Origin: Acidobacteriota bacterium
Lineage (GTDB): Bacteria; Acidobacteriota; Blastocatellia; Pyrinomonadales; Pyrinomonadaceae
NCBI GenBank assembly: GCA_020200135.1
Contig: JAIVJI010000074.1
Span: 1-64,000 of the forward strand
DNA length: 64,000 bases
Direction of reading: 5' to 3'
Shown here: piece by piece, positions 15,279 to 26,751 of the stretch
Numbering within the stretch: position 1 is the stretch's first letter
Layout of the letters: the number at the start of each line of letters is the position of its first letter
Notes under the pieces: model-generated
The model's database searches: none
Told to the model about the DNA's origin: nothing
What the model saw: only the letters and a program-made list of their open reading frames with translations
Made by a program: the position numbers and the translations under genes

Positions 15279-16232
15279 TCAGGAGACGGCCTCGATGTCC
15301 AGCCGTGCCGCGCAGTCGCGGAGGATATCGGACTCCCACGGCTGTCTCTGCGGTGAGTCGGGATGCGTGAGTGGGGAAGGGATTTTACCGCTGAGGTGGA
15401 GGAAGAGCGCCGCCGAGTGTTTGTAAGCGGGGACGGGCGCGCGGAAGGCCACATTCCCGAGATGCTGGAGCGCGTCGGAGAGCGCGTAGTAGTCGGCATC
15501 CCCCTCCTCCCAGAGCCGGTCGCGCTCGGCGAACCGTTCGGGCGCGAAGGCCGCGAGGCCGAGCAGGTAGTCGGAGCCGTACTCGATCATGTCGATGCCC
15601 AGGTCGTTCCCCGTGTAGACGCGGAACTCGGGGCGCGCGCGGTCGCGCAGGGCGAGGCGGCGCAGTTCCGTCAGCCTGTCGAGGGACGAGTGCTTAATTC
15701 CCTTCAGCTCCGGGATGTCGAGCAGCCCGCGCACCGTCTCGTCGTCGAAGACCTCGCCGCTGGGCGCGAAGACCGGGCTCAACTCGAAGCCGAGTACTTC
15801 GGGGTGGCCCTTACATACCTCGCGGTAGACCGAAACCTTCTCACGCGCGCCCAACACGTGCAGCCGCGCCGTCTGGAAGACGATGGGCGTGCCGCCCGCC
15901 TCCGCTATTGAGTCCATCTGCCGCCGGTAGAGTGAGGCCACGTCGCCGTCGAGCCCCTCGATGTACGCGCCCGCGACAAAGGGGACGCCGGCCCCGAGCG
16001 CCTCCACCGTCCAGCGCAGCACGTCGAGCTTCTCACCCTCGCCGAGGAGGTGGACGTAGCCGGTGTCCATGTTGACGGCGTTCACGAGCCCGGCCACGTG
16101 CGTCGCCCTGAGGTTATTCTGGAAGGCTTCGACCGCGACCCGGCCGTCCGCCTCGAAGGGGAGGAGCGCCGCGGCGATGCCTTCGACGCGCCGGCGCGGG
16201 CGCAACCTTGCGATCAGGCTTTCGATGTTCAC
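15279..16232 (-). CDS. DapA/NanA-family class I aldolase
   Basis: It has 317 residues and starts with GTG, overlapping the stop of the upstream flavoenzyme gene (GTGA), so the two are translationally coupled. The TIM-barrel pattern of dihydrodipicolinate synthase/sialate lyase proteins is present. K180 in [12 protein letters not shown] is the Schiff-base lysine. [21 protein letters not shown] is the C-terminal substrate loop region. The usual catalytic Tyr in a YNxP motif is replaced by FELSPVF at about residue 149-155, so the natural reaction may differ from DapA or NanA. In this setting it probably cleaves a 2-keto-3-deoxy sugar acid, but that is inference. Confidence 0.75.
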   Translation of the reverse strand: MNIESLIARLRPRRRVEGIAAALLPFEADGRVAVEAFQNNLRATHVAGLVNAVNMDTGYVHLLGEGEKLDVLRWTVEALGAGVPFVAGAYIEGLDGDVASLYRRQMDSIAEAGGTPIVFQTARLHVLGAREKVSVYREVCKGHPEVLGFELSPVFAPSGEVFDDETVRGLLDIPELKGIKHSSLDRLTELRRLALRDRARPEFRVYTGNDLGIDMIEYGSDYLLGLAAFAPERFAERDRLWEEGDADYYALSDALQHLGNVAFRAPVPAYKHSAALFLHLSGKIPSPLTHPDSPQRQPWESDILRDCAARLDIEAVS

Positions 16233-17695
16233 TCTGTTCTCCCGCGCTTGATCTGTTTGAGGCGGGCGGCCGCGTCCGTCTCTTTATAGAAGGGGTCGAG
16301 CGGGTAGCAGCCCGACGGCAGCCCGTTGCGCGGCGCGGTCGTGCAGTCGCTGAAGGTGCGGCAGACGAGTTTCCGCCGCAGCCCGCGCCCGCCGAGCACG
16401 TCGAGCGGGAGCTGTGGGTAGGAGAGAACCATGCGGCCGAGGCCGACGCTGTCCACCCAGCCCTCGCGCGCCGCGGCCTGCGCCACGTTCGGGAGGAACT
16501 GTTGCAGGTACGTGTACCCGGCGCCGACGAGGACGAGGTCGGGGAACATTTCTTTGAGCGCGCGCGTCGCGCGCATCTGCCGCTCGACGCCGACGAGCGG
16601 GTCTTCCGGGGGTAGGTAGCCGTCCGACGGCGGGTAGGCGGCCGGGCGCTGGACGTGCGGGTTGTAGTAGGGGCTGCCGGCCGAGACGCTGACGAGCCGG
16701 ACGCCGAGGTCGCGACACAGGGAGAGGAAGCGCGCCGTCTCGCCGAAGTCTTCCGCCAGCGGGTTCAAGGGGTCGAGCCCGAAGCCCCAGCGGTACGGGA
16801 GGAGTGTGTCGAACGGCTCCGGCGCGCCGGGGCCGGGCCTCCCCGGCGCGGAGGCCGCGGGGTCTGAGCGGAACGGAACTGTGTCGAACGCCGAGAGGCG
16901 TACGCCGACCTGCAAACCCGGCGCGACGGCCCGCACGCCTTCGACCACCTCTCGCAGGAACCGCGTGCGGTTCTCGAAGCACCCGCCGTAGTCGCCCCCG
17001 CGCGTGTGCGCGCTCAGGAACTCGTGACCGAGGTAGCCGTGGCAGTGCTTGACGTCCACGAAGTCGAAGCCCGCCCGTTGCGCCATGCGGGCCGCGCGGT
17101 GGAAGTCCTCGACGACGGCGCGGACTTCGCCGTCGGTCATGACGGGGTAGTCGGGCGGGAGGCCGAGGCGCGCGTCCAGCACGGGGTGTCGGTAGAGGAT
17201 GCGCGGCTCCGGGCGACCGGCGGGGCGGCTGTAGCGACCCGAGTGCGTGAGCTGGAGCCCGACGAGCAACCCCTCGTCGGAGCCGGCCGCGGCGCGGTGC
17301 TCTTCGACGAGCAGTTCACGCAGCCGAGCCAGGTCGCCGAAGGCGTGTGGGCCGAAGAGGAGCTGGTTGGGGTTGGCCCGCGCGTCGTGCCTCACCGCGA
17401 CCGCCTCGCAGCCCCAGACGAGTTTCGCCCCGCTCGCGCCGAAGTTACGCCAGCGCCGGCGCGTCAGCTCCGTCGGGCGGCCGTCGGCCGTGCCGTCCCA
17501 GCCCTCCATCGGGTGAACGGCGAACCTGTTGCCGATGAAAAGCCCCCCGGCGCGCAACGGCTGCGCGAGGGGTGAGTCGCCGCCCGCCACGACCTCATCG
17601 TCGCAGGGGAGCGAGACCCCCAGCCCGGTCAGCGCGTCCCGGAAGTCGGCCGCGCTCCTGACGCCGCCGAGGTTTAGAAACTGTCGCCCGCTCAT
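16229..17695 (-). CDS. NADH:flavin oxidoreductase, Old Yellow Enzyme family
   Basis: ATG 17695 overlaps the stop of the upstream Gfo/Idh/MocA gene by four bases (ATGA); 488 residues follow. The FMN-barrel signatures are visible: [59 protein letters not shown] and [17 protein letters not shown]-terminal extension holds cysteines ([22 protein letters not shown]), like the tail of 2,4-dienoyl-CoA reductase-type members but without the further flavin and NADH domains. It reduces an activated double bond or a keto sugar intermediate. Its coupling to a sugar dehydrogenase and an aldolase suggests sequential steps on one sugar derivative. Confidence 0.82.
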   Translation of the reverse strand: MSGRQFLNLGGVRSAADFRDALTGLGVSLPCDDEVVAGGDSPLAQPLRAGGLFIGNRFAVHPMEGWDGTADGRPTELTRRRWRNFGASGAKLVWGCEAVAVRHDARANPNQLLFGPHAFGDLARLRELLVEEHRAAAGSDEGLLVGLQLTHSGRYSRPAGRPEPRILYRHPVLDARLGLPPDYPVMTDGEVRAVVEDFHRAARMAQRAGFDFVDVKHCHGYLGHEFLSAHTRGGDYGGCFENRTRFLREVVEGVRAVAPGLQVGVRLSAFDTVPFRSDPAASAPGRPGPGAPEPFDTLLPYRWGFGLDPLNPLAEDFGETARFLSLCRDLGVRLVSVSAGSPYYNPHVQRPAAYPPSDGYLPPEDPLVGVERQMRATRALKEMFPDLVLVGAGYTYLQQFLPNVAQAAAREGWVDSVGLGRMVLSYPQLPLDVLGGRGLRRKLVCRTFSDCTTAPRNGLPSGCYPLDPFYKETDAAARLKQIKRGRTE

Positions 17696-18831
17696 ATTGA
17701 ACCGCCGTCGCCGATGCCCTGGACGCTCTCCCACGCGCGCGACAGCGAAGCGCGCTCGACGGCGTCCAAAATCTTCTGCGCCCGCACGCCGTCCTCGAAG
17801 TCCGGCTTCGGCTGCCGCCCGTCGGCGATGGCGCGCAGCAGGTCGAGCACGGTGTGCGTGAAGGTGTGTTCGTAGCCGATGATGTGGCCGGGCGGCCACC
17901 AGCCTTCCATGTAAGGGTGCGACGGGTCGGTCGCGAGGATAGTTTTGAAGCCGCTCTCCGGCCCCTCCTCGGTGTAGAGTTCCAGTTCGTTCATCCGCTC
18001 CATGTTGAAGGACAGGCTTCCGAGGCTGCCGTTGATCTCGAAGCGGTTGTAGTTCCGGCGCCCGGTGGCGAAGCGCGTCGCCTCGATGGAGCCGACGGCC
18101 CCGCCCTCGAAGCGGACGAGCGTGAGCGCCGCGTCGTCAACCTCCACGGGGAGCAGACGGCCGCCTTCCGGCGCAGGGCGCTCCGTGACGAAGGTTTCGA
18201 GCATGCCGCAGACCTCCGTGATCTCGCCCACCAGATACCGCGCGAGGTCGGCCGAGTGCGAGAGGATGTCGCCGAGCGCGCCCGAGCCGGCCCGAGCCTT
18301 CTCCAGCCGCCAGACGCGCGGGACGTCGGGACGGACGAGCCAGTCCTGAAGGTACGTGCCGCGGTAGTGTCGAGGCTCGCCGATGCGCCCCTCGTCGATG
18401 AGCCGCTTGGCGAGCGCGACCGCCGGGACGCGCCGGTAGTTGTGGCAGAGCATGTGCAGGCAGCCGCCAGCGCGCACCGCCTCCAGCATCCGCTCGGCGT
18501 CGGCGACGTTGTTGGCGAGCGGCTTCTCGCAGAGGATGACCTTGCCGGCCTCGGCCGCGGCGAGCGCGATGGGCAGGTGCGTGTCGCCCGGCGTGCAGAT
18601 GTCTACGACGTCGATGTCGTCGCGGCGCACGACCTCCTCCCAGTCGGTCGCGTGCTCCTGCCAGCCGAAGCGCGCCGCCACGTCCCGGACGCCGGCCTCG
18701 TCTCGCCCGCAGATGACCTTCAGCGCCGGCGCGACCGGCACGTCGAAGAAGCTGGTCGCCTGCCGCCACGCGTTGCTGTGCGCGCGCCCCATGAACTTGT
18801 AGCCGATGAGAGCGACGTTAACTTTCTTCAT
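17692..18831 (-). CDS. Gfo/Idh/MocA-family sugar dehydrogenase
   Basis: It has 379 residues. The NAD(P) Rossmann start is [19 protein letters not shown], followed by the family motif [10 protein letters not shown] with the catalytic lysine, then the C-terminal beta-sheet domain ([20 protein letters not shown], with the catalytic His/Asp region). The [14 protein letters not shown] start is that of the branch that includes levoglucosan and related sugar 3-dehydrogenases. It is the first gene of a tightly coupled trio with the flavoenzyme and the DapA-family aldolase. Likely role: oxidation of a sugar or sugar acid at C3 or C2 in the cytoplasm. A second, shorter family member lies at 26752-27717. 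Confidence 0.85.
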   Translation of the reverse strand: MKKVNVALIGYKFMGRAHSNAWRQATSFFDVPVAPALKVICGRDEAGVRDVAARFGWQEHATDWEEVVRRDDIDVVDICTPGDTHLPIALAAAEAGKVILCEKPLANNVADAERMLEAVRAGGCLHMLCHNYRRVPAVALAKRLIDEGRIGEPRHYRGTYLQDWLVRPDVPRVWRLEKARAGSGALGDILSHSADLARYLVGEITEVCGMLETFVTERPAPEGGRLLPVEVDDAALTLVRFEGGAVGSIEATRFATGRRNYNRFEINGSLGSLSFNMERMNELELYTEEGPESGFKTILATDPSHPYMEGWWPPGHIIGYEHTFTHTVLDLLRAIADGRQPKPDFEDGVRAQKILDAVERASLSRAWESVQGIGDGGSI

Positions 18832-18853
18832 ATCGAGCTGACCTTCGCCACGT

Positions 18854-19513
18854 TCAGGCCTGGAGCGCCTGCCACACGTCCATGCCGACGCCCCCGAGCG
18901 AGTCGAGCACCGTGTCGGCGATACAGAAGCGCGAGTCTCGCCGCTGCCCCGGCTCGGGGACGGCGACGCACTTCATCCGCGCCGCCTTGGCCGCGAGCAC
19001 GCCGTTGAAGGAGTCTTCGATGGCCAGGCACTGCGTCGGCGCGACGCCGAGCTTCCGCGCGGTGGTCAGATAGACGCCGGGGTGCGGCTTGCCGTACTCC
19101 TCCTCCTCGGCCGAGTAGACGCAGTCGAACTCTTCGGCGAGGCCGAGCCGCTCGGTGACGGCGCTGATGAGCCGGTAGGCCGACGAAGAGGCGAGCGCGA
19201 CGCGCACGCCCCGCCCCCTGAAGAACGCAAGCGCCTCCGCGGCGCCCTCTTTGGCCACGCCCTTCGACAGGATTCTCTCCACGACCCCGCCGATGATCGA
19301 GTCCTCCAGCGCGCCGGCCTGCGTTTCGCCGAAGTCGCGCCGGCGGCGCCAGTACTCGACGACCTCGTCCACCCTCAGCCCCATCGTCTGGAGACACAGC
19401 TCGCGCGTGAGCGCGAGCCCCGCCCGCCCGAAGGCCTCGATCTCGGACTCCTGCCAGAAAGGCTCCGAGTCGATGAGCACCCCGTCCATGTCGAAGATGA
19501 CTGCCCCTATCAT
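18854..19513 (-). CDS. HAD-superfamily sugar phosphatase
   Basis: Start ATG 19513 places the motif-I segment [15 protein letters not shown] right at the N-terminus; 219 residues. Motif II is [12 protein letters not shown], motif III the lysine in [10 protein letters not shown], and motif IV is [17 protein letters not shown]. The alpha-helical C1 cap between residues ~15 and 80 ([17 protein letters not shown]) matches the 2-deoxyglucose-6-phosphate/hexitol phosphatase group (YniC/HxpB type), which has the same length. It dephosphorylates a hexose or hexitol phosphate, perhaps as detoxification. No good ribosome-binding site is visible. Confidence 0.85.
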   Translation of the reverse strand: MIGAVIFDMDGVLIDSEPFWQESEIEAFGRAGLALTRELCLQTMGLRVDEVVEYWRRRRDFGETQAGALEDSIIGGVVERILSKGVAKEGAAEALAFFRGRGVRVALASSSAYRLISAVTERLGLAEEFDCVYSAEEEEYGKPHPGVYLTTARKLGVAPTQCLAIEDSFNGVLAAKAARMKCVAVPEPGQRRDSRFCIADTVLDSLGGVGMDVWQALQA

Positions 19514-19562
19514 CGGTTCGGGTGACTTATCACATTCGCGTGCGCGGGCCACGGCCCTCGGG

Positions 19563-21238
19563 TCAGCCCGAGGCGCCGGCGTCGTCCTGCGCCGCCGCGC
19601 CCGCCGCATGCCCCGTGCGGCCGACGAGGATGAAGCCCAGGCCCGCCAGCGTCGTCGCCGTAGCGTAGAGCGCGACGATGGTGCGCGCGCGGCCGGGCTC
19701 CGAGGCGAGCAGCATGAGGAAGCAGGCGAGGCCGATGCCCGTGGTGACGCGCCCCACGACGGCGAGCTGCTTCCGCCCGGACATGCCGACGCCGCTCAAC
19801 TCCTTCGCCGGGTCGATCGGCGTCCCCAGCTTCCGGAAGAAGGCCGCCACCCGCTCGGCGAACTCGCCCTTCGGCTCGTAGAGCATGACGGGGACGAAGA
19901 ACGCGACGGTCGTCGTGACGGCGGGGACGCCGATGAGGTAGGTCTCGTTCAAGCCCCAGCCGAGGTAGCGGTTCAGGTAGCCGTTGATGAAGAGCGACGT
20001 GGCCGCGCCCACCACGTAGGCGAAGAGCGCCGTCCACCAGGGCCCGCGCCGGACGAGGAAGCCGTAGAGCAGCGGCAGCCCGAGCGGTATCTGGAAGATG
20101 GACTCCAGGATGAAGAGGAGCGCGAAGATGCCGCTCGCGCCCTGCGAGAAGATGAGCGCCACGCCGATCATGAAGAGGCCGACGAGGAGCGACGCGATGC
20201 GGCTCGCGTAGAGCATGTGCCGCTCGCCGGCGTCGGGGCGCATGTAGCCCTGGTAGAGGTCTTTGGCGAAGATGCCGGTGACGACGTGGTTGGCCGCCGA
20301 GAGCGAGGCCATCGAGGAGGCGAGCATCGCCGCCAGCAGCACGCCGATGAGGCCGGGGGGCAGCACCCTGAGACCCATCGCGATGTAGGCGGCCTCGGCC
20401 GGTTTGTTAAGCCCGTTGGGCGTCACCCCCAACTCGGGCAGGACGATGCGTGCCACGAGCGGCGGCGTGTAGAAGACGAGCGTGCCGAGGGTGAAGAGGA
20501 TCATGCAGAGGACGGCGATCTTGCGCGCGTCGCGCTCGGTCGGCGCGCAGAAGTAGCGCTGCGCGTTGGCGAAGTTGTTGTAGCCGGTGATCTGCGAGAT
20601 GGTGTAGGCGACGAGGAAGAGCCACCCGTACTCGCCGCCGAACACGTCGAAGAACCCCTCGGGCGCGCGCTCGACGAAGCCGCTCACCCCGCCCACGTCG
20701 GCGAGCGAGAGGATCATCAGGACGACGGCCACGGGGAAGAGGAACATGAACTGGAACATGTCCGTAAAGCAGACCGCCCAGTAGCCGCCCAGCACCGTGT
20801 AGGCGAGGATGACGAGGCCGCAGATGATGATGAGGTAGGGCACGGGGATGCCGAGCGCGACCGACATGAAGGAGGAGAGCGCGAAGAGGCGCACCGAGGC
20901 GAACATGAGCTGGCTCGGCCCCGTCATCCACGAGAAGGTCTTGTGCGTCCCCTCGCCGAACCGCTCGCGGATGTACTCGACCACCGTCGTCACCCGCGAC
21001 CGCCGCCAGAGCTTGGCGTAGACGAGGTAGCGAAGCCGGCGCCGCCCGTGAACGTCCAGACCGAGAAGCCGGACATGAACGAGGCCATCCCCGCCACCCA
21101 CCACTCGATGCGATTCCCCCCCTTGAGGAAGTCGCTGCCGCCGCGCATGTAGCGCATGAAGTAGGCGCCGACGCCCGCCATCAGGCATAGGTACCCGACC
21201 AGCACAATGTAATCGACCGTCTGGACAGTGGAACGCAT
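19563..21238 (-). CDS. Sodium:solute symporter (SSS), interrupted near 21033
   Basis: The N-terminal part starts at ATG 21238 (DYIVLVGYLCLMAGVGAYF, then WWVAGMASFMSGFSVWTFTGGAGFA). It loses its frame at about 21033. The rest continues in another frame from YLVYAKLWRRSRVTTVVEYI to 19563. Family members have roughly 25-30 further residues (one membrane helix) between GFA and the FAKLWRR segment, so bases are missing, not just one shifted. The remaining ~12 helices are intact, including the sodium-site region (LLAAMLASSMASLSAANHVV). It would import a sugar or an acid with Na+. It is disrupted as written; assembly error is possible. Confidence 0.75.
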
Positions 21239-21290
21239 CGCTCTCCTTCCCGGCGGCGGCGGCGGTGGCCGCCCCGTCTGTTGTTCGAAT

Positions 21291-22178
21291 CTAAGAGATC
21301 GGCTTGCTGCGCAGGCGCGCCGCGGTCTCAGGCGTCGCGCGCGTGCAGCGCTGAGGCGGCAGCCCCTGTAAGACCAATTCGAGGTCGTCCACCACCATCC
21401 TGCCCATGCCGTGCCAGATTTCAGGGATGTTGCCGGCGCGATGCGCCGAGAGCAGCGTGTTCGGCGTGCGGCGCGCGCGGGCGTCCGAAGGGATGGGCTC
21501 GTCGGGGAAGACGTCCACGGCGACGCGGACGCGGCCCCCTTCGGCCGCGTCGAGCATCGCGTCGAAGTCCACCACGCCCGCGCGGCTGACGAGGACGAAG
21601 ACCGAGCCCGCCGGCATCGCGTCGAACTGGCGCGCCCCGATGGCGCCCTGGTTCTCCGTCGTCACGGCCGCGAGCACGAAGAGGACGCGCGAGCGCGCGA
21701 ACAGCTCGTCGAAGCCCACGGGCTCGACCCCCATCTCGCGCAGGACGCTCGGGTGCAGCCAGGGGTCGTGCGCGATGACGTCGTGCGAGAAGGCCCTGAG
21801 CAGTGGCAGCAGGGCGCGACCCAGGTTCCCGCAGCCGAGCAGCCCGAGCGTCTTGCCCCGGAGCAGGAAGGAGTCCTGGTTGTCGGCCTCGCCGTAGAGC
21901 GACTCGTCGCCGCGCCGGACGGCGGCGTCCGCCTCGTGCATGCGCCGCGCCGAGGAGAGCGCCATCCTGTCCAGACGCCCGCGCGGCAGCGCCGTCTGCC
22001 CGATGACGGCGACCGTCTCGGGCAGGTACCGTTCGACGTGCTCGTCGGCGGCCGGCGAGCCGTCGTGCCAGACCACGCGCCCGAGCCGTTCGAGCCGCGC
22101 CCTGTCCTCCGGGCTGAAGATAAGGTCGATGGTGCGCGGGTGCGGGTCGAGCAGGATGACGCGTTCACTCTCGTTCAT
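21291..22178 (-). CDS. D-2-hydroxyacid dehydrogenase with an internal in-frame deletion
   Basis: ATG 22178 has gaagg upstream; 295 residues. The NAD-binding domain is clear: KTLGLLGCGNLGRALLPLL, then SVFVLVSRAGVVDFDAM with the catalytic Arg, VAVDVFPDEPIP with Glu and a C-terminal SAHRAGN with the catalytic His. The N-terminal substrate domain is too short: after TALPRGRLDRM the sequence jumps to ALSSARRMHEAD, where relatives have about 50 more residues (the NVEGNFxPNVDY region and the helix before the Rossmann fold). Family members are ~345 residues. Without that segment the enzyme is probably inactive, unless the lesion is an assembly artefact. Confidence 0.75.
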   Translation of the reverse strand: MNESERVILLDPHPRTIDLIFSPEDRARLERLGRVVWHDGSPAADEHVERYLPETVAVIGQTALPRGRLDRMALSSARRMHEADAAVRRGDESLYGEADNQDSFLLRGKTLGLLGCGNLGRALLPLLRAFSHDVIAHDPWLHPSVLREMGVEPVGFDELFARSRVLFVLAAVTTENQGAIGARQFDAMPAGSVFVLVSRAGVVDFDAMLDAAEGGRVRVAVDVFPDEPIPSDARARRTPNTLLSAHRAGNIPEIWHGMGRMVVDDLELVLQGLPPQRCTRATPETAARLRSKPIS

Positions 22179-22207
22179 TCGTCCCGTCCTTCGGAGTAAG
22201 TAAACTC

Positions 22208-22803
22208 TCAGCCCTTTCGCGCCGCGTGGTTCGCCAGGAGCGACGCCGACTCGCGGTCGAGGTAGACGGTCGCGCCTTCGTGCCGCCGCAGCGCCGAGGC
22301 CGGGCGGAGCGGACTCACCTCGGACTCCAGACAGTCTCTGACGGCCAGCGCCTTCCGCGCGTCGGGCACGACGCAGATGACGCGGCGCGACTTGAGAATC
22401 TGTTTGATCAACATCGAGATGGCCCGGCGCGGGACCTCGTCGGGCGAAGCGAACCAGCCCTCGCCCACCTGCTGCCGGCGGCACGCCTCGTCGAGCTCGA
22501 CGACGAGGTAAGGCTCGTCGGTCTCGAAGTCGGCGGGCGGGTCGTTAAAGGCGAGGTGGCCGTTCTCGCCGACGCCGACGAAGGCCACGTCCACTTCGCG
22601 GCGCGAGATCAACTCGCCGAGGCGGCGGCACTCCGCGCGCGGGTCTGCCGCTTCGCCGTCGATGAAGTGGAACGCGCCGGGGCGGACGCGCCCGGCGAGG
22701 CGCTCGCGGAGGTACTTGCGGAAGCTCGCCGGGTGCGACTCGGGCAGGCCGACGTACTCGTCGAGATGGAAGAGGACGACCCGGCCCCAGTCTATCCCCG
22801 CGC
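22208..22803 (-). pseudogene. nagB: NagB-type amino sugar-6-phosphate deaminase, N-terminus missing
   Basis: From about 22800 the frame reads [22 protein letters not shown], the deaminase active-site region. [16 protein letters not shown] and [18 protein letters not shown] follow and the C-terminus is complete ([10 protein letters not shown]). The first ~70 residues, with the phosphate-binding TGxTP loop, are absent. Instead the sequence joins the 3' end of the upstream glycosidase gene in another frame. The active-site Asp of the E. coli enzyme (DGH) is Asn here (ENGH). An intact paralogue is at 41757-42563. Confidence 0.75.
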
Positions 22804-25800
22804 CGAGGGGAGCGTGAAGGTCGCCCGCCCGCCCTCCGCCAGAACGTTCTTCGAGTAGGCCGGCAGCATCGAGCCGTCGGGCGCAAAGACCTGGCAGCGG
22901 AAGAGCCTCCGCCCCGCGCCCGCGGAGGCGACGGCGAACTCGGGGTGCTCGCCGAGCCGCGCGGCCGGGGGGCCGCTGAGCGTCAGCGCATTCTCCGCGG
23001 GGCTCAGCCCGAGCACGAGCGCGTCGCCGACGACGAGCGACGTGCGCACCGCGTCCGTGCGGCCGAGGCGCTTGCCGGTGCGCACGTCCGTGACGTAGGA
23101 GGCGCGCGGAAGCTTGACGGTTATCTCCTGGCGCGCGACCTGCCCCAGCCCGGCATCGCTGTAGACGGTGACGCCGTCCTGCCCGACGACGCCCGCGACG
23201 CCGACGTTCTCCTTGACGACCGCCAGAACCTCCGAGTCGCCGAAGCGGTAGCGGACGACCTGCGAGTGCGCCAGCCGCCTGCCGCCCGCCGTGAGCACCT
23301 CGACGGCGGGACGGACGCCCGCGCGTTCGAGCAGGCGTGCGAGCAGCGCGCGTTGGCCCGCGCCGCCCGACTTCTCGCCGCGCAGCTTCGGGTAGCGGTC
23401 GAAGAGCGCGTTGAGGTAGAACGTCCAGCCCTGACCCACCTGGCGCGCGACGACCGCGTCCGCGCCGCCGACGCGCGCGAGCGCCTGCCCGCCCGCCGCC
23501 TTGACGTTCGACTCGGCCGCCGTCAAGTCCGCCACCTCGTCGGGCTTCAAGCCCCACCCGGCGCCCTCTGCCGTCACCTCGGCCGCGCCGGCGACGCTAC
23601 CCAGCGTGCGCTTGCTCGACTCGGGCGCGTTGATGCCGAACAGTTCGTTCAGCACGCCCTTCGGCTGCCACGCGCAGTGCTCGTCCATCAGCCCCGCAGC
23701 CGCGTCGGCAATGACGACGCCCCCCGAGCGCGCGAACTCCTCGACGGCCTTCGCCTCACGGGCAGAGAGCGCCACGGAGAGCGGGAGGATGAGGACGCGG
23801 TACTTGCCCGCCGCGAGCGCGCCGCCTTCGATCTGCTCGGAGGCGACGAAGTCGGGCTGGAGCCCGAGGTCTTTGACGGCGCGCACCCAGCCGTCGCGGT
23901 CGGCGGGGAAGTTGGCCCCCGCCTTCTCGGGGGCTTTGTCGGCGCCGCCGTCGAAGTTGCGGTGGTAGCCGAGGATGCTCGCGCCGTGGACGGAGGGCAT
24001 CGAGTAGTGGATGGCTACACGATCCCCGAGCCGCTCGGACTCCATCAGGAGCTTGCCGATGCCCTCGAACCTGAGCGACTTGAAAGCCTGCCCCATGTCA
24101 CGCGCCGAGTTCGAGTGGGTCAGGTCCGGGTCGAGGAACGAGTACATCCAGAAGACGTTCGGGTGGAGGACGTTGTTGACCGCCGCGTTCCAGATGGCGT
24201 TCTGCACGCCGATGCCGCTCGAACCGTACCCCGTCCAGAAGCCGATCATCGAGTCGGGCTTGGCGAACGAGCGGTGCATGTCCCACTGGTTGCCGCCCTC
24301 GTACGAGAGGAAGTCGTCGATGACCCGGTCGAGTCGATACCAGTCGGCGCCGTTGTAGGCGTTGGTCTCCTGCGTGCCCGACAGCGCGATGCGCGCCTCG
24401 GGGTCGCCTTCGACGACCGCCTCGCGCACCCGCGCGTAGGCGCGCGCGAAAGTCACCTCCATGAAGGTGCGGTGGTCGGCCCACGGCGCGAAGTTGCCGG
24501 ACTTGCGCGCCTGCTCGGTGGTCGAAGGCAGAACCGCGTCCCAGTCACGGAAGTCGGAGCGCCACACGCGGTTGAGCGCGTCGAGCGTCTTGTACTCGCC
24601 TTTGAGCCACTCGCGGAAGTCGGCCAGCGCCTGCGGGCTCCAGTCGAAATCTACGGGGTCGCCGTAGGAGGTGAGCGAGCCCTCGTCGCCCACGAAGTAG
24701 TAGTCCATGTTATAGCGCGCCTTGTTGCGGGCCGTGGCGCGCGTGATGCCGGCGAGCGCGTCCATGAAGGCGCGGTCGTTGAAGGAGGGCGTGCGGCGCA
24801 GGAATTTCGTGTCGCCGGTGCGCTTGTACAGCTCCTTCTTCGTCAGGTAGCCGAGCGCGTCGAAGTCGCCGGTGCGCTTGTAGTCTTCGACGGCGCGCTC
24901 CATCGCCTCGGGCGTGGTGGGCCCGCGGTCGTACCAGTAGACGCCGAAGGTGCCGCGCGGGACGTTCAGCCCGTTGTCCACCTCGCCCCCGCTCCACGTA
25001 AAGCCCGTGTCGGCGGCGGCGGCGCGCACCTGCCGCATCTGCGCCTCCTGGAGGTAGTGCTTCGTGCCGCCGAACGCGACGAGCGCGGTGTACTCGCGCC
25101 CGCGCCGCTTCTCCTGCACGACGAGCACGGGTTTGGCGCGGAGCTGGTCTACGACCGCGCCGGCCTCGTCCGCCAGTTCCGCGGTGACGAGCGCATGCTT
25201 GCCGACGAAGTCGCGGAGCGCGTAGGAGAACGTCCGCTCGCCGCGCGCCGGCGCTTCGAGCACCGCGAGCAGCCGGCCCAGATCGTCCGAAACCTTGAGG
25301 CGCATCCGCAGCCCTTCGAGATTCCCCGCCGCGCGCACCACCGCGCTCAGCGTCTCGCCGCGCTTGTAGACGTCCACGGCCGGCTTCGCCAGCGTCACCA
25401 TCGCGCGCTTCGGGGCGTGGCGGACGGCCGAGCCCCAGCTGAGCGTCGCGCCGGTACGCGCCTCGCGCACGACGACGTCGTAAATCTGCCTGCCGCCGGC
25501 TCCCCCTGTGGGAGCGGCCGTGGCGACCTCGAACGAGTTCTGCCCGGCGGCCAGCTCCTTCGTCACCTTCCGCGAGCCGAGCCGCTGGCCGAACTCGCTC
25601 TTGCCGCCCACCTCAATCTCGACGCGGCGCGCGGCGTCGGACGTGAGTGCGAGCTTGACGGACTGACGGTCTGTGCCCTCGGCCGCGAGCGAGTCGAGGC
25701 GGAGCCCCGTGTCGCGCCCCGCGGCCCAGAGGACGGCGCGGGAGAGGAGGGAGTACTGGTACTCCCAGTAGTCCCAGTAGGTCTTTGTCTCGACGGGGTT

Positions 25801-26688
25801 GACGCTCTGCGGCGTGAAGCCCTCCTCGACGTAGGCGAAGGCGACGACGCGCCCCCTGCCGTAAGTCTTGACGGCGGCGACGGGGTGCTCGCCCGACCTG
25901 ATGATGACGTCGCCCGCGGCCTTGTACTTGTAGAAAGAGCCGCCGGCCTGCCCTTCGGGGAGGAGTTCGAGCGGCAGCCCCTCGGTGATGAAGTGCGGGC
26001 GCGCGGCCTCCCAACGCCCCCTGGTCACGGCGTCCTGGTTGACCTCCGGGTAGCCGCGCTCGTTGACGGTGTCGTCGGGGACGCCGACGAGGGGCGACAA
26101 CTCCCAGAGGCGCGGGTCTGGCTCCGCCTCGTCGCCCTTGAAGGGGTGCCCCTTCACGTCGCCGAGGAAGGGGTGGAGCAGGACGAGGCCGGCGCCGTCG
26201 CGGACGCGGCGCAGCACGGCGTCGCGCGCCGGGCGCGTCAGGCGCGACCAGCCGTTGAGGCCGGGGATGACCAGCACCTCGAACGGTGCGGGGCCAGTCA
26301 GGTCCTTCTCCACGTAGCCGTAGACTGTCCGGAAGTCGTCGCGGTCGCCGCGGTGCTCGTGCCCGTAGAAGTCGCCGATGCCCCAGCAGTTGATGTCCCA
26401 GCTGCGGTCGATGGAGACGGTCGTCGGGGCGAGCTGTAGGCGCTGCATCAGCTCGACCATGTCGCGGCCGTACTGGATCGAGGGGATGAAGAAACCTTTG
26501 ACGGGGCCGCCCGGAAGCCGTGTCGCCCAGGGGACGTGCGGCGTCGCGACCTCGGCCGAGTAGGTGATGTCGTTCTTGTGGAAGCTGCTCCCGCCGACCC
26601 CGGTCTGAGATGCCTGGCGTGCGCGGACGCCGGGGACGAGCGTGGCGAGCGTGAGAGCGGACATTGCTGCGGATAAGAGCTTTCTCAT
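22792..26688 (-). CDS. Large secreted GH42-like glycosidase, C-terminus cut
   Basis: I start at ATG 26688 because it begins the signal peptide [19 protein letters not shown]; a start at 26712 is possible. About 1,298 residues. The N-terminal ~300 residues contain a glutamine-amidotransferase-like fold ([28 protein letters not shown]). A beta-rich middle follows. The catalytic part begins near [19 protein letters not shown] and includes [20 protein letters not shown] and the GH42-style trimer domain ([28 protein letters not shown], in pieces). The substrate is probably a beta-galactoside-like linkage, but the catalytic acids are not certain. The C-terminal beta domain stops at TFTLPSARG where relatives continue, because the gene is fused to the truncated nagB. 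Confidence 0.7.
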   Translation of the reverse strand: MRKLLSAAMSALTLATLVPGVRARQASQTGVGGSSFHKNDITYSAEVATPHVPWATRLPGGPVKGFFIPSIQYGRDMVELMQRLQLAPTTVSIDRSWDINCWGIGDFYGHEHRGDRDDFRTVYGYVEKDLTGPAPFEVLVIPGLNGWSRLTRPARDAVLRRVRDGAGLVLLHPFLGDVKGHPFKGDEAEPDPRLWELSPLVGVPDDTVNERGYPEVNQDAVTRGRWEAARPHFITEGLPLELLPEGQAGGSFYKYKAAGDVIIRSGEHPVAAVKTYGRGRVVAFAYVEEGFTPQSVNPVETKTYWDYWEYQYSLLSRAVLWAAGRDTGLRLDSLAAEGTDRQSVKLALTSDAARRVEIEVGGKSEFGQRLGSRKVTKELAAGQNSFEVATAAPTGGAGGRQIYDVVVREARTGATLSWGSAVRHAPKRAMVTLAKPAVDVYKRGETLSAVVRAAGNLEGLRMRLKVSDDLGRLLAVLEAPARGERTFSYALRDFVGKHALVTAELADEAGAVVDQLRAKPVLVVQEKRRGREYTALVAFGGTKHYLQEAQMRQVRAAAADTGFTWSGGEVDNGLNVPRGTFGVYWYDRGPTTPEAMERAVEDYKRTGDFDALGYLTKKELYKRTGDTKFLRRTPSFNDRAFMDALAGITRATARNKARYNMDYYFVGDEGSLTSYGDPVDFDWSPQALADFREWLKGEYKTLDALNRVWRSDFRDWDAVLPSTTEQARKSGNFAPWADHRTFMEVTFARAYARVREAVVEGDPEARIALSGTQETNAYNGADWYRLDRVIDDFLSYEGGNQWDMHRSFAKPDSMIGFWTGYGSSGIGVQNAIWNAAVNNVLHPNVFWMYSFLDPDLTHSNSARDMGQAFKSLRFEGIGKLLMESERLGDRVAIHYSMPSVHGASILGYHRNFDGGADKAPEKAGANFPADRDGWVRAVKDLGLQPDFVASEQIEGGALAAGKYRVLILPLSVALSAREAKAVEEFARSGGVVIADAAAGLMDEHCAWQPKGVLNELFGINAPESSKRTLGSVAGAAEVTAEGAGWGLKPDEVADLTAAESNVKAAGGQALARVGGADAVVARQVGQGWTFYLNALFDRYPKLRGEKSGGAGQRALLARLLERAGVRPAVEVLTAGGRRLAHSQVVRYRFGDSEVLAVVKENVGVAGVVGQDGVTVYSDAGLGQVARQEITVKLPRASYVTDVRTGKRLGRTDAVRTSLVVGDALVLGLSPAENALTLSGPPAARLGEHPEFAVASAGAGRRLFRCQVFAPDGSMLPAYSKNVLAEGGRATFTLPSARG

Positions 26689-26751
26689 TAAGTTTGCTTT
26701 GCCGTCTAACATAATTGTTATGACCCGCGGGGGCGGCCGTGTGCCGGGGGC

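Noticed and set aside
22945-26439. Very long plus-strand open frame (1,164 codons)
   Set aside because: It is the complement of the glycosidase gene, has Arg/Ala/Val/Glu-rich composition without domains, and arises from the high third-position GC of the real gene.
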